Source: Methanoregula sp.
Lineage (GTDB): Archaea > Halobacteriota > Methanomicrobia > Methanomicrobiales > Methanospirillaceae
NCBI GenBank assembly: GCA_028679185.1
Contig: JAJRBZ010000009.1
Coordinates: 1-38,495 of the forward strand
Reading direction: 5' to 3'
DNA: 38,495 bases
Under the pieces are notes generated by a model. It worked only from the letters and a program-made list of their open reading frames with translations, searched no databases and was not told the origin of the DNA. Every line of letters starts with the position of its first letter. The first letter of the stretch is position 1. Of the stretch, positions 24,286 to 31,764 are shown one piece after another. The position numbers and the translations under genes are program-made.

Positions 24286-25275
24286 TTATTTCCTGAACTG
24301 GGGCATCATTCCGCGGACTTCTTTGCCCACTTCTTCGATGAGATGCTCTTCATCTGCCTTTGTGAGTGCATTGAAAACAGGGCGGTTTACCATATTTTCA
24401 AGCATCCATTCCCGCGCAAACTTGCCGCTCTGGATGTCTTCTAAAATCTCCTGCATCGCCTCGTAGGTTTCCGGACCAATCACACGGGGACCACGGGTGA
24501 GATCGCCATACTGAGCCGTATTGCTGATATACCTGCGCATATTCGTGAGGCCGCCCTCATAGATCAGGTCGACGATTAACTTCAGCTCATGAAGCACCTC
24601 AAGGTATGCCATTTCCGGCTCATAACCTGCATCGACAAGTGTTTCAAAACCGGCCTTGACAAGAGAAGTGCAACCCCCGCAGAGCACGGCCTGTTCCCCG
24701 AAAAGATCCGTTTCGGTTTCTTCGCGGAACGAAGTTTCCAGCACAACCGCACGGGTCGCACCAATCCCCTTTGCATAGGCAAGTGCAATCTGGTGGGCTT
24801 TTCCGGTGTGATCCTGCTGGACTGCGATAAGTGCGGGTACTCCATTTCCCTCTTCATACTGCCGCCTTACCATAAATCCCGGTCCTTTCGGGGCAACCAT
24901 GATCACATCAACAGTTGGAGGCGGAACAATCTGCCCGAAGTGAATGTTGAACCCATGGGAGAACATAAGACATTTGTTCTCTGAAAGGTGCGGCATAATC
25001 TCACTCTTGTAGACGGCCGCTTGGTGTTCATCAGGAAGGAGGATCTGGATAATATCTGCCTTTTTTACTGCCTCGGCAACCGGCATCACCTTCATACCGT
25101 CTTTGCCTGCCGCGTCCCAGCTCTTCCCGGGCCGGAGACCGATCACGACATCAAGCCCGCTGTCTTTGAGGTTGAGAGACTGCCCCCGTCCCTGGGAGCC
25201 GTAACCGATCACCGCAATGCGCTTCCCTTTCAGCACAGAGAGATCCGCATCTGCTTCATAGTATTTTTTTAACAT
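24286..25275 (-). CDS. ilvC: Ketol-acid reductoisomerase
   Basis: NADPH-dependent isomeroreductase of branched-chain amino acid synthesis. About 329 aa, class I. The Rossmann loop [10 protein letters not shown] lies near residue 23. The Mg-binding and knot region contains [16 protein letters not shown] and [15 protein letters not shown]. The C-terminal helices ([10 protein letters not shown]) are intact. The ATG at 25275 is preceded by AGGGATC at about 9 nt; an upstream in-frame codon at 25302 lies in the promoter region and is not used. The AT-rich element 25311-25324 is shared with divergent mptA. No ilvB/N neighbours are in the window. Confidence 0.95.
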   Translation of the reverse strand: MLKKYYEADADLSVLKGKRIAVIGYGSQGRGQSLNLKDSGLDVVIGLRPGKSWDAAGKDGMKVMPVAEAVKKADIIQILLPDEHQAAVYKSEIMPHLSENKCLMFSHGFNIHFGQIVPPPTVDVIMVAPKGPGFMVRRQYEEGNGVPALIAVQQDHTGKAHQIALAYAKGIGATRAVVLETSFREETETDLFGEQAVLCGGCTSLVKAGFETLVDAGYEPEMAYLEVLHELKLIVDLIYEGGLTNMRRYISNTAQYGDLTRGPRVIGPETYEAMQEILEDIQSGKFAREWMLENMVNRPVFNALTKADEEHLIEEVGKEVRGMMPQFRK

Positions 25276-25310
25276 AGTAGATCCCTTTGATATCTGCAAC
25301 AAAGCACATA

Positions 25311-25324
25311 AATATTATATAAAA
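25311..25324. promoter_or_regulatory. Shared AT-rich promoter between ilvC and mptA
   Basis: AATATTATATAAAA reads as a TATA box on the plus strand (TATATAAAA, about 25316-25324) for mptA and on the minus strand (TTATATAATATT) for ilvC. Expected starts near 25290 (minus) and 25345 (plus) would leave short leaders before the chosen start codons. Confidence 0.45.
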
Positions 25325-25378
25325 AAACTAAAAAAGCAAAACTGTAACATTAACGGGATGCGATGACCTATTAAAAAT

Positions 25379-26365
25379 TTGTCCACAGATCAGAGACCTG
25401 AGCAGACGTTTGCCCGAGAACTGCCTGACATCCAGGCAACAATTCCTGACGTCCGTATAAACCTCACCCGCGTTGGCGTGAAGAACGTAAAAAAACTGGT
25501 TGAAGTACATCGCCACGGAAAACGCCCGGTCATATTTATCTCAAATTTTGATGTGTTCGTAGACCTGCCCGGGAGCCTGAAGGGAGCCAATCTCTCCCGG
25601 AACTTTGAGGTAATAGATGAAGTTCTCCAGCAGGCAATTGACGGCGATGTAAACAAGATCGAGAAACTATGCAGTGTTGTTGCGCGAAAACTCCTCGACC
25701 GTCATGAGTATGCTGACCGGACTGAAGTCTTCATGCGCAGCGAGTTCATGGTGAAACGCGAAACGCCTGTCAGTCATACAGTCTGTCATGAAGTTGTCAA
25801 GGTGCATGCACGTGCTGTTGCACGGCGCACGTTCCGTGAGCCTATCGTGCGCAAGAGTATCGGGGCGGAAGTCACCGGCATGACTGCCTGTCCCTGTGCC
25901 CAGAATATCATGATGGAGCGGGCGGATCATGTACTCCAGAATCTTGGGGTTGGCCAGAACCAGATCGAGGCATTTTTCAAAGAAGTCCCCATGGCTACCC
26001 ACAACCAGCGGGGCAGGGGATTTCTCTGCATCGAAACTGACGATGACCAGGACGTGGACCTTGAAAAGATTATCTGGATCCTGAAAGAATCGATGAGCGC
26101 CGGTATCTACGAACTTCTCAAGCGTGGTGATGAAAGTGCAGTGGTCCTCGCCGCGCACAAGAATCCGCGGTTTGTCGAAGACTGTGTCCGGGAAATGGCA
26201 AAGAAAGTGCTCGCTGAATTTGAGTATCTTGCCGGAGATTCAGTAGTCACGATTAAACAGACAAACGAAGAGAGCATTCACCAGCATGATGCCTATGCCG
26301 AGCGGCGGGCAACCATTGCTGAATTATACGATGAATTAAACAGTGAAAAGCAAAATATTGAATGA
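25379..26365 (+). CDS. mptA: GTP cyclohydrolase MptA (tetrahydromethanopterin pathway)
   Basis: Fe(II)-dependent GTP cyclohydrolase of the IB-like family that makes 7,8-dihydroneopterin 2',3'-cyclic phosphate for methanopterin. 328 aa. Family blocks: DVRINLTRVGVKNVKKLVEV (about 22-41), SHTVCHEVVKVHARAVARR (about 132-150), MTACPCAQN with the metal-binding Cys (about 166-174) and ATHNQRGRGFL (about 203-213). The TTG at 25379 is the only start after an in-frame stop at 25364-25366. It lies just ahead of the conserved region, so TTG is very likely the true start, although no Shine-Dalgarno is visible. It is divergent from ilvC. Confidence 0.93.
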   Translation: MSTDQRPEQTFARELPDIQATIPDVRINLTRVGVKNVKKLVEVHRHGKRPVIFISNFDVFVDLPGSLKGANLSRNFEVIDEVLQQAIDGDVNKIEKLCSVVARKLLDRHEYADRTEVFMRSEFMVKRETPVSHTVCHEVVKVHARAVARRTFREPIVRKSIGAEVTGMTACPCAQNIMMERADHVLQNLGVGQNQIEAFFKEVPMATHNQRGRGFLCIETDDDQDVDLEKIIWILKESMSAGIYELLKRGDESAVVLAAHKNPRFVEDCVREMAKKVLAEFEYLAGDSVVTIKQTNEESIHQHDAYAERRATIAELYDELNSEKQNIE

Positions 26366-26387
26366 TAAATCTTCAATCGTGATTGTT

Positions 26388-26421
26388 ATATATTAATAAA
26401 TCAGAAATATATTAATAAATC
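26388..26421 (+). repeat. Two tandem 15-bp AT-rich repeats upstream of frh
   Basis: ATATATTAATAAATC occurs at 26388-26402 and again at 26407-26421, a 19-bp period that places both copies on nearly the same helical face. They lie about 150 nt upstream of the frh TATA boxes. They could be a regulator site or a remnant promoter; nothing else in the window repeats them. Confidence 0.6.
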
Positions 26422-26542
26422 TGAAATCCTGTTTTTATTTTATTGTTGAAAAATATAATAGTGAGATAAAAGATTAACTGACCCAATTACGGGACAAAAC
26501 ATTGGAATCGAATGGATTTCGCTTTTCTTGACAAAATTTACC

Positions 26543-26563
26543 GTTATAAAAAGGGTTATAAAA
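26543..26563 (+). promoter_or_regulatory. Tandem TATA boxes of the frh operon
   Basis: GTTATAAAA occurs at 26543-26551 and again at 26555-26563, separated by GGG. Either box fits an archaeal promoter; starts would fall near 26576 and 26588. This leaves a leader of about 85-95 nt before frhA. Confidence 0.6.
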
Positions 26564-26586
26564 CCAGTTGCACAAGATAGATAGAA

Positions 26587-26599
26587 CGTACTTTGTACG
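26587..26599 (+). other. Hairpin at the presumed 5' end of frh mRNA
   Basis: CGTAC-TTT-GTACG is a perfect 5-bp stem with a 3-nt loop. It coincides with the expected transcription start of the frh operon. It could protect the 5' end or be an operator half-site. Confidence 0.35.
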
Positions 26600-26671
26600 G
26601 TCAATTTTCTCTAGAGATGAGAGATTAGGACCAGCTGAATGAACAACTCAACATAACATGAGGCGATAATA

Positions 26672-28039
26672 TTGTCGAAAGTTGTAGAGATTTCCCCGAC
26701 CACAAGACATGAGGGACACTCAAAGCTCGTCCTGAAGGTAAACGACGCAGGCATCATCGAGACGGGTAACTGGTGTTCCATTACCCCGGTGAGGGGAGTT
26801 GAAAAACTCGCCGTCGGAAAGACACCCGAGCAGGTGCCCAAGATTGCATCGCGTGTCTGTGGTATCTGTCCGATTGCCCACACCATTGCTGCAACCGAAG
26901 CGATGGAGGCATCCATCAAGTGTGAAATCCCAAAGGATGCACTGATGCTCCGTCACATCCTGCAGCTGGCAAACCGGCTACACAGTATTGCACTGCATGA
27001 CATCCTGATCCTGCCAGACTTCTATATTCCGGGAACCGAGACCAAGATCAACCCGTTCACGGCCGAAGAACCGGTGCGCAGCGTTGCCAAACGCATCCAG
27101 CGGCTCCGTGAAATCGGCCAGACGATTGGCCAGATTTCCGGTGGAGAATGTATCCACCCGAGCAACACCCGTGTCGGTGGTATGTACCGGAACTGCTCCG
27201 AGCAGGCCAAAACCAAGATGTACGACCTGGCAAAGGAAGGACTTGTGCTTGCCCACCAGCAGGCAGAGTTCATGATCGCGGTCATCCGTAACTACCACAA
27301 GAGAGACTTTGTGGATGTCGGCGGCATGAAAGTTGCTCTGCCCAAGAACCTCGGTTTCCACGACCAGGGCTACCTTGCAACCCATGCATTCTACGGCAGC
27401 TCGAGCCTTGAAGAATGCCCAAGCTGGGACCCCAACCGGTTCAAGGAGGTCAGGCCATGGGACTGGTACATGGGCGAAATGACTGTTGATCTCGAAGAGC
27501 CCAAGTACCCGATCGGTGGAACCACCAAGATCGGTACCAAGGTCAACCCACAGATGGAAGCCTGCACCGGCATCCCGATGTATGACGGTCAGCCCGTCGA
27601 AGTCGGTCCGCGTGCACGTCTCGTTACCTACAAGTACTTTGATGAGAAGGGCACTCAGGGCCAGAATGTTGCCCGTGAGATGGAATACCAGGACTGCCTG
27701 TATGAGATGATCGACTGCATCGACCTGCTGAACCCCAACGGGAAAGTCGTTGCAGACTACATCCCTGACGGTGACGGTTCCCTCGGCTGGGCAACCAACG
27801 AAGCTCCCCGTGGGACTGATGCCCACATTGCACGGGTCAAGGACTGGAAGGTCCAGTACTTCTCGATGCTCGTCCCGACCACCTGGAACTTTGCTACCTG
27901 CAGCAAGGCACTTGAAGGTGCACCCTGGCAGCTTGCCGAGGTTATCATGCGCGGGTACGACCCCTGTGTATCATGTGCTACCCACATGATTGTAATGGAT
28001 GAAGACAACAAGCTAGTGGCTCAAAAGCTCATCCAGTGA
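26672..28039 (+). CDS. frhA: F420-reducing [NiFe] hydrogenase, large subunit alpha
   Basis: Catalytic subunit of the cytoplasmic Frh complex, which splits H2 and reduces coenzyme F420 for the reductive steps of methanogenesis. 455 aa. The Ni-Fe ligands are RVCGICPIAH (C63, C66) and the C-terminal DPCVSCATH (C432, C435). After H438 a 17-residue tail remains, which FrhD should remove. There is no Sec codon at the Ni sites, so it is the Cys-type enzyme, not a selenoprotein. The start is TTG at 26672 with GAGG about 9 nt upstream; the protein then begins SKVVEISPTTRHEGH, as expected. First gene of frhADGB. Confidence 0.96.
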   Translation: MSKVVEISPTTRHEGHSKLVLKVNDAGIIETGNWCSITPVRGVEKLAVGKTPEQVPKIASRVCGICPIAHTIAATEAMEASIKCEIPKDALMLRHILQLANRLHSIALHDILILPDFYIPGTETKINPFTAEEPVRSVAKRIQRLREIGQTIGQISGGECIHPSNTRVGGMYRNCSEQAKTKMYDLAKEGLVLAHQQAEFMIAVIRNYHKRDFVDVGGMKVALPKNLGFHDQGYLATHAFYGSSSLEECPSWDPNRFKEVRPWDWYMGEMTVDLEEPKYPIGGTTKIGTKVNPQMEACTGIPMYDGQPVEVGPRARLVTYKYFDEKGTQGQNVAREMEYQDCLYEMIDCIDLLNPNGKVVADYIPDGDGSLGWATNEAPRGTDAHIARVKDWKVQYFSMLVPTTWNFATCSKALEGAPWQLAEVIMRGYDPCVSCATHMIVMDEDNKLVAQKLIQ

Positions 28040-28049
28040 GTGTAACCCG

Positions 28050-28589
28050 ATGCTGTATCCGGATATCGTAATAGCAGGGTGCGGAAATCCCCTGTTTGCC
28101 GATGATGGCTTTGGCCCGGCGGTAATTGATGCGATGCAGACGCTCTCACTTCCCGACAATGTAGCAATAGTGGATGCGGGCCTTGGAGGCCCGCACTTTA
28201 TTTTTACCTTGCTCGACCCGGAAGTGACGAAAAAACTCATCATCGTCGATCTTGCTGATTTTGGGGCAGAACCTGGAACGATAAGAACATTCCGTGTTGA
28301 AGATCTGCCACCAGGAGCGTATCGCGACGCCCATTCATGGGATCTCGCTGAACCGCTTCAGCGTATCAAAGATCAGATTGCGGTAACGATTATCGGATGC
28401 CAGCCAGCGAAGGTTACGTTCCCGGAGTTTGAACTCGGGCTTTCTGAAGAAGTTCAGAATGCAATTCCGAACACGATCCGGGTAATACTGGAAACAATAG
28501 GAGTGGATTATGGGACTACTATCAAGTGTCTTCAAGAAGAGCGCCAGCGAGGAACCGCCCAAAGCTGCGGCTCAACAGAAACCCGCTGA
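28050..28589 (+). CDS. frhD: Hydrogenase maturation endopeptidase
   Basis: Protease that removes the C-terminal tail of FrhA after nickel insertion. 179 aa as read. The family motifs are IAGCGNPLFADDGFGPAV (Glu/Asp-type metal site near residues 8-25), AGLGGPHFIF and DAHSWDLAEP with the second metal-binding His. The conserved core ends near residue 153. The remaining 26 residues overlap the start of frhG by 80 nt and look like noise in this frame, as if the stop had been lost and the end simply runs on. It follows frhA by 10 nt. Confidence 0.93.
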   Translation: MLYPDIVIAGCGNPLFADDGFGPAVIDAMQTLSLPDNVAIVDAGLGGPHFIFTLLDPEVTKKLIIVDLADFGAEPGTIRTFRVEDLPPGAYRDAHSWDLAEPLQRIKDQIAVTIIGCQPAKVTFPEFELGLSEEVQNAIPNTIRVILETIGVDYGTTIKCLQEERQRGTAQSCGSTETR

Positions 28590-29394
28590 CGTGGTAACAA
28601 AAACGGAAACAACAAAAAAGGAGGTTAAGCCTGTGGCAGATAAGATTACAGTAGGCTACACGCACCTGAGTGGGTGTACCGGTTGTACTGTGGCATTGGC
28701 AGACAACTATGCCGGATTATTAACACTCCTCGACAAGTACGTCGACCTTAAATATATGCCAACACTTGCAGACGCAAGGCACATCCAGAAGGTTGATGTT
28801 TCATTCGTCGAGGGTTCATGCTGTATCAACGACAAACTTGCAGTAGAAGAACTCAAAGAAACCCGAGAAAAATCAGCAGTGGTCGTGGCACTCGGTGGCT
28901 GCGCCTGTTATGGCAACATCACCCGGTTCTCCCGCGGTGGCCAGCAGAACCAGCCGGCACACGAAGCATACCTGCCGATTGGTGATGTCATCAAGGTCGA
29001 TGTGTACATCCCCGGATGCGCACCGACACCCCAGATGATCAGGAACGTGGCCGTGATGGCATACCTGCTCTTAAAGGGGACAAAGGAGCAAAAAGACCTC
29101 GCAACTGCCTTCCTCAAGCCGCTGATGATGGCGGCACAGAAAGGAACAACCGCATGTTTCTGCGACCTGATGACCGAAGTCATCAACCAGGGCCTGTGCA
29201 TGGGTTGTGGCAGCTGTGCAGCAGCCTGCCCGGTCCGTGCCATCACCCACGAATATGGGAAACCCCAAGGTGTCCGTGACCTGTGTATCAAGTGCGGTGC
29301 CTGCTACAACCAGTGCCCGCGGAGCTGGTTCAGCTTCGACGTGGTATCGAACTACGAGGCGATCAACGAGGCCATAATGGCGGCACTCCAGTGA
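28510..29394 (+). CDS. frhG: F420-reducing hydrogenase, small subunit gamma
   Basis: Electron-transfer subunit that relays electrons from FrhA to FrhB. The proximal cluster region is SGCTGC, EGSCC, GGCACYG and PGCAPTP. Two ferredoxin motifs near the C-terminus (CMGCGSCAAACP and CIKCGACYNQCP) hold the other [4Fe-4S] clusters. The classical FrhG starts at MADKITVGYTHLSGC, equivalent to a GTG at 28633 with GGAGGT 7 nt upstream. I chose the in-frame ATG at 28510, which has its own GGAG 6 nt upstream and adds 41 residues. These begin MGLLSSVFKKSA and continue as a Lys/Ala/Pro/Glu-rich linker, so the extension looks truly coding. Both starts may be used. Confidence 0.93.
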   Translation: MGLLSSVFKKSASEEPPKAAAQQKPADVVTKTETTKKEVKPVADKITVGYTHLSGCTGCTVALADNYAGLLTLLDKYVDLKYMPTLADARHIQKVDVSFVEGSCCINDKLAVEELKETREKSAVVVALGGCACYGNITRFSRGGQQNQPAHEAYLPIGDVIKVDVYIPGCAPTPQMIRNVAVMAYLLLKGTKEQKDLATAFLKPLMMAAQKGTTACFCDLMTEVINQGLCMGCGSCAAACPVRAITHEYGKPQGVRDLCIKCGACYNQCPRSWFSFDVVSNYEAINEAIMAALQ

Positions 29395-29405
29395 GGTGAC
29401 TTAAA

Positions 29406-30332
29406 ATGGGAGCAGAACTCGGAAATTATAAATCATGCGTCTCGGCACGGAGCACCGACAAGGAGATTCTCAGGCACGCACAGGATGGCGGTATTGTTAC
29501 CCAGCTGTTTGGATTCGCGCTTGACGAGGGCATTATTGATGGCGCGATTGTCGCGGCAACCAAGGAATTTGCGCACAAACACCCGGAAAAGGCCATGATG
29601 GACAACTCGAACATGGAGTTCCATGAGCCATGGAGACCAATTCCGGTGGTTGTCACTACAAAGGCTGACATGCTCGCTGCAGCCGGTACAAAGTACAACA
29701 TCAGCCCGAACGTTTCCTTAATTAAGGAAGCAACCCGCAGCTTCGGCCTGGACAAAGTCGGTATCGTCGGCACACCCTGCCAGATGCAGGCTGTCCGGAA
29801 AGGCCAGCTTTACCCGATTGGGCTTCGTGATGTCGGATCCAGTATCGCTCTTGCAGTCGGTATTTTCTGTATGGAGAACTTCCCGTACCAGAGCATTATC
29901 CAGCTTGTCGAAGACCATGCAGCCATGAAGATGGAATCCGTCAGGAAGATGGAGATCGGCAAGGGCAAGTTCTGGGTCTACGGCAAACGCGGACAGGTTG
30001 TCCAGCTGCCGCTGAAGGTTACCCACAAGTACGAGCAGCCCGGTTGCCACGTCTGTCTTGACTATGTAGCAAACCTCGCTGACGTCTCCACCGGATCTGT
30101 CGGAAGTCCCGATGGATGGAGCACAGTATTTGTCAGGTCCAAGATCGGGGACTCGGTCTGGGGCAAGGCAATGGCAGCAGGATGCTTTGAGACCCAGCCT
30201 ATCGAGAAGGTCAAGCCAGGTCTTGAACTCGTTACCAAACTGGCAAACGAGAAGATTACCAAGAACAAAAAGACGCTCGAAGAGCGTGCGACCTTCGGTG
30301 TGGGCAAAGCGCTTCGCAACCCCTACATCTGA
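29406..30332 (+). CDS. frhB: F420-reducing hydrogenase, subunit beta (F420- and FAD-binding)
   Basis: 308 aa. FrhB takes electrons from FrhG through a [4Fe-4S] cluster and FAD and reduces F420. Family features are SARSTDKEILRHAQDGGIVT near the N-terminus, GIVGTPCQMQA (about 118-128), IFCMENFPYQS and GCHVCLDYVANLADVSTGSVG (about 213-233), supplying the cluster cysteines. GSPDGWSTVFVR is the F420-side region. It starts 11 nt after frhG, with GAGG 9-12 nt ahead of its ATG. It is the last gene of the operon and is followed by T-tracts. Confidence 0.95.
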   Translation: MGAELGNYKSCVSARSTDKEILRHAQDGGIVTQLFGFALDEGIIDGAIVAATKEFAHKHPEKAMMDNSNMEFHEPWRPIPVVVTTKADMLAAAGTKYNISPNVSLIKEATRSFGLDKVGIVGTPCQMQAVRKGQLYPIGLRDVGSSIALAVGIFCMENFPYQSIIQLVEDHAAMKMESVRKMEIGKGKFWVYGKRGQVVQLPLKVTHKYEQPGCHVCLDYVANLADVSTGSVGSPDGWSTVFVRSKIGDSVWGKAMAAGCFETQPIEKVKPGLELVTKLANEKITKNKKTLEERATFGVGKALRNPYI

Positions 30333-30333
30333 A

Positions 30334-30361
30334 TTTTTTAATTTTTTTAGTGCGTTTTTAT
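30334..30361 (+). terminator. T-tract terminator of the frh operon
   Basis: Runs of six, seven and five T begin 2 nt after the frhB stop. Such closely spaced oligo-T runs are typical archaeal terminators. Confidence 0.55.
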
Positions 30362-30447
30362 TACCGTAAATCAATGAAGATATTGCGGTGTAAAAATTTG
30401 CGTGCAGGATTAGTTTAGTCCTGCAGGGTATGAAGAAAAAGTGGATT

Positions 30448-30640
30448 TTAGTCTTCAACCTGTATTACCAGGGTTTCCATTATGGTATCCATCGCTTTGC
30501 GAGTCGGTGACTCTGTATCCTGAAGAATATACGGTCTTCCTTCATCCCCGGCGTTAACCATTTCGGGATTCAGGAGGCATCGTTCCGATATACGGAATAC
30601 CCAGATCTCCGGAAACTTTTTTCACGCCACCCAATGGTGA
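30448..30640 (-). pseudogene. C-terminal remnant of an Mrp/NBP35-family P-loop ATPase
   Basis: The stretch 30333-30704 lacks an intact gene, but on the minus strand two joined frames encode a recognisable C-terminus. One frame gives GGVKKVSGDLGIPYIGTMP. After a one-base shift at about 30580, the second gives PEMVNAGDEGRPYILQDTE and ends near ETLVIQVED with TAA at 30450-30448. The order GG-V-x-x-LGIP-(x)-G-x-P-x-(D/N)PEM-x-x-x-x-DxGxP is that of Mrp/NBP35 Fe-S scaffold ATPases. The N-terminal P-loop domain (about 200 residues) is missing, replaced by the promoter of the radical-SAM gene. This is a decayed, truncated gene. Confidence 0.7.
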
Positions 30641-30704
30641 TAACCATGATGTTAGTATCAATACTATTATATCTATACCAGTGACTTGTACGGGAGGTGC
30701 AGTT

Positions 30705-31643
30705 TTGAAAAGATATCATATATTCGGCCCGGTTTCTTCACGGCGTCTCGGCCGCTCACTTGGTATCGATCTTGTACCGTTCAAGACCTGTACCTATAAT
30801 TGCGGGTATTGTGAATGCGGTGCGACAACGTACAGGACAACCAGAAGAGAGATTTTTTTCCCGGTAACAGAGATCTATACAGAACTTACGGACTTTTTAT
30901 CATCATCGCCGTCGCTTGATTATATTACGTTCTCCGGATCAGGGGAACCCACGCTGTCTCTTTCAATAGGGGAGGTTATCAGGTTTTTGAAGGATAATTA
31001 TCCCTCATATCGGGTTGCAGTCCTGACAAACGGCAGCCTGCTTTCCGATCCTGATGTGCGCAGGGATCTCCTGCCTGCCGATGTTGTCCTGCCTACCCTT
31101 TCAACAACTGTAAAACAGACCTTTGTGAAAATTCACCGCCCGGATCCCGGAATCTCCCTGGAGGGAATACTCACGGGGCTCGTGCAGTTCAGGCAGGAAT
31201 ATTCCGGTGAGATCTGGCTTGAGGTATTCATCATCCCGGGAATCAATACCTCTGATGAGGAACTTGCCGGTCTTCGGAGAATAATTAAGGATATTAACCC
31301 GAACCGTATCCAGTTAAACACGCTTGACCGGCCAGGAACAGAAAAGTGGGTACTTCCGGCCAACCAGATGGAACTTGACCGGATACAAAGAATGCTTGAT
31401 ATCGCAACACTCGAAATCGTGGAATCTTATCCATCCCGCACCCAAAAATCCTCGTATGCGGAAGACCCCGTCGAGCAGATCTATGAGATGCTCAAACGCC
31501 GCCCCTGCACAGCTGGAGACCTCGCCTCTGCAACCGGTCTTCACACTTTGGAGGTCAAAAAGATACTGCGGGAAATGGCAGCTACGCATGATCTTTTAGT
31601 AAAAAGGGAGAAAAGGGGACTTTTTTATTATTTCCGGGAGTAA
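30705..31643 (+). CDS. Radical SAM protein with C-terminal winged helix
   Basis: 312 aa from the TTG at 30705, which has GGAGGT 6 nt upstream; an in-frame start at 30681 would place that site inside the gene. The N-terminus YHIFGPVSSRRLGRSLGIDL is typical of the COG0731 wybutosine/tRNA-enzyme-like radical SAM group. The cluster motif CTYNCGYC (about residues 29-36), FSGSGEPTLS (about 78-87) and the SAM-barrel strands LTNGSLL and EVFIIPGIN follow. Residues about 245-312 form a winged helix (VEQIYEMLKRRPCTAGDLAS...LHTLEVKKILREM). The fused DNA/RNA-binding domain suggests a nucleic-acid substrate or a regulatory role; the reaction is unknown. Confidence 0.88.
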   Translation: MKRYHIFGPVSSRRLGRSLGIDLVPFKTCTYNCGYCECGATTYRTTRREIFFPVTEIYTELTDFLSSSPSLDYITFSGSGEPTLSLSIGEVIRFLKDNYPSYRVAVLTNGSLLSDPDVRRDLLPADVVLPTLSTTVKQTFVKIHRPDPGISLEGILTGLVQFRQEYSGEIWLEVFIIPGINTSDEELAGLRRIIKDINPNRIQLNTLDRPGTEKWVLPANQMELDRIQRMLDIATLEIVESYPSRTQKSSYAEDPVEQIYEMLKRRPCTAGDLASATGLHTLEVKKILREMAATHDLLVKREKRGLFYYFRE

Positions 31644-31764
31644 TACTGAAAATAGTATGATTAAATTACTCCATGAACCTGCCTCAGGACAAGAGTACCT
31701 AAACTCTTAAAAATAATGTTCAATTCATGGACCATTTAAAAAACTGATTCTGCATACAACAACG

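Noticed and set aside
26978-27826. A 282-codon open frame antisense to frhA
   Set aside because: It is the mirror of strongly biased frhA codons and shows no family motif; frhA is certain on the other strand.
29718-30458. A 246-codon open frame antisense to frhB, extending into the gap
   Set aside because: Its end lies near the Mrp remnant, but the frame differs and the product matches no family.
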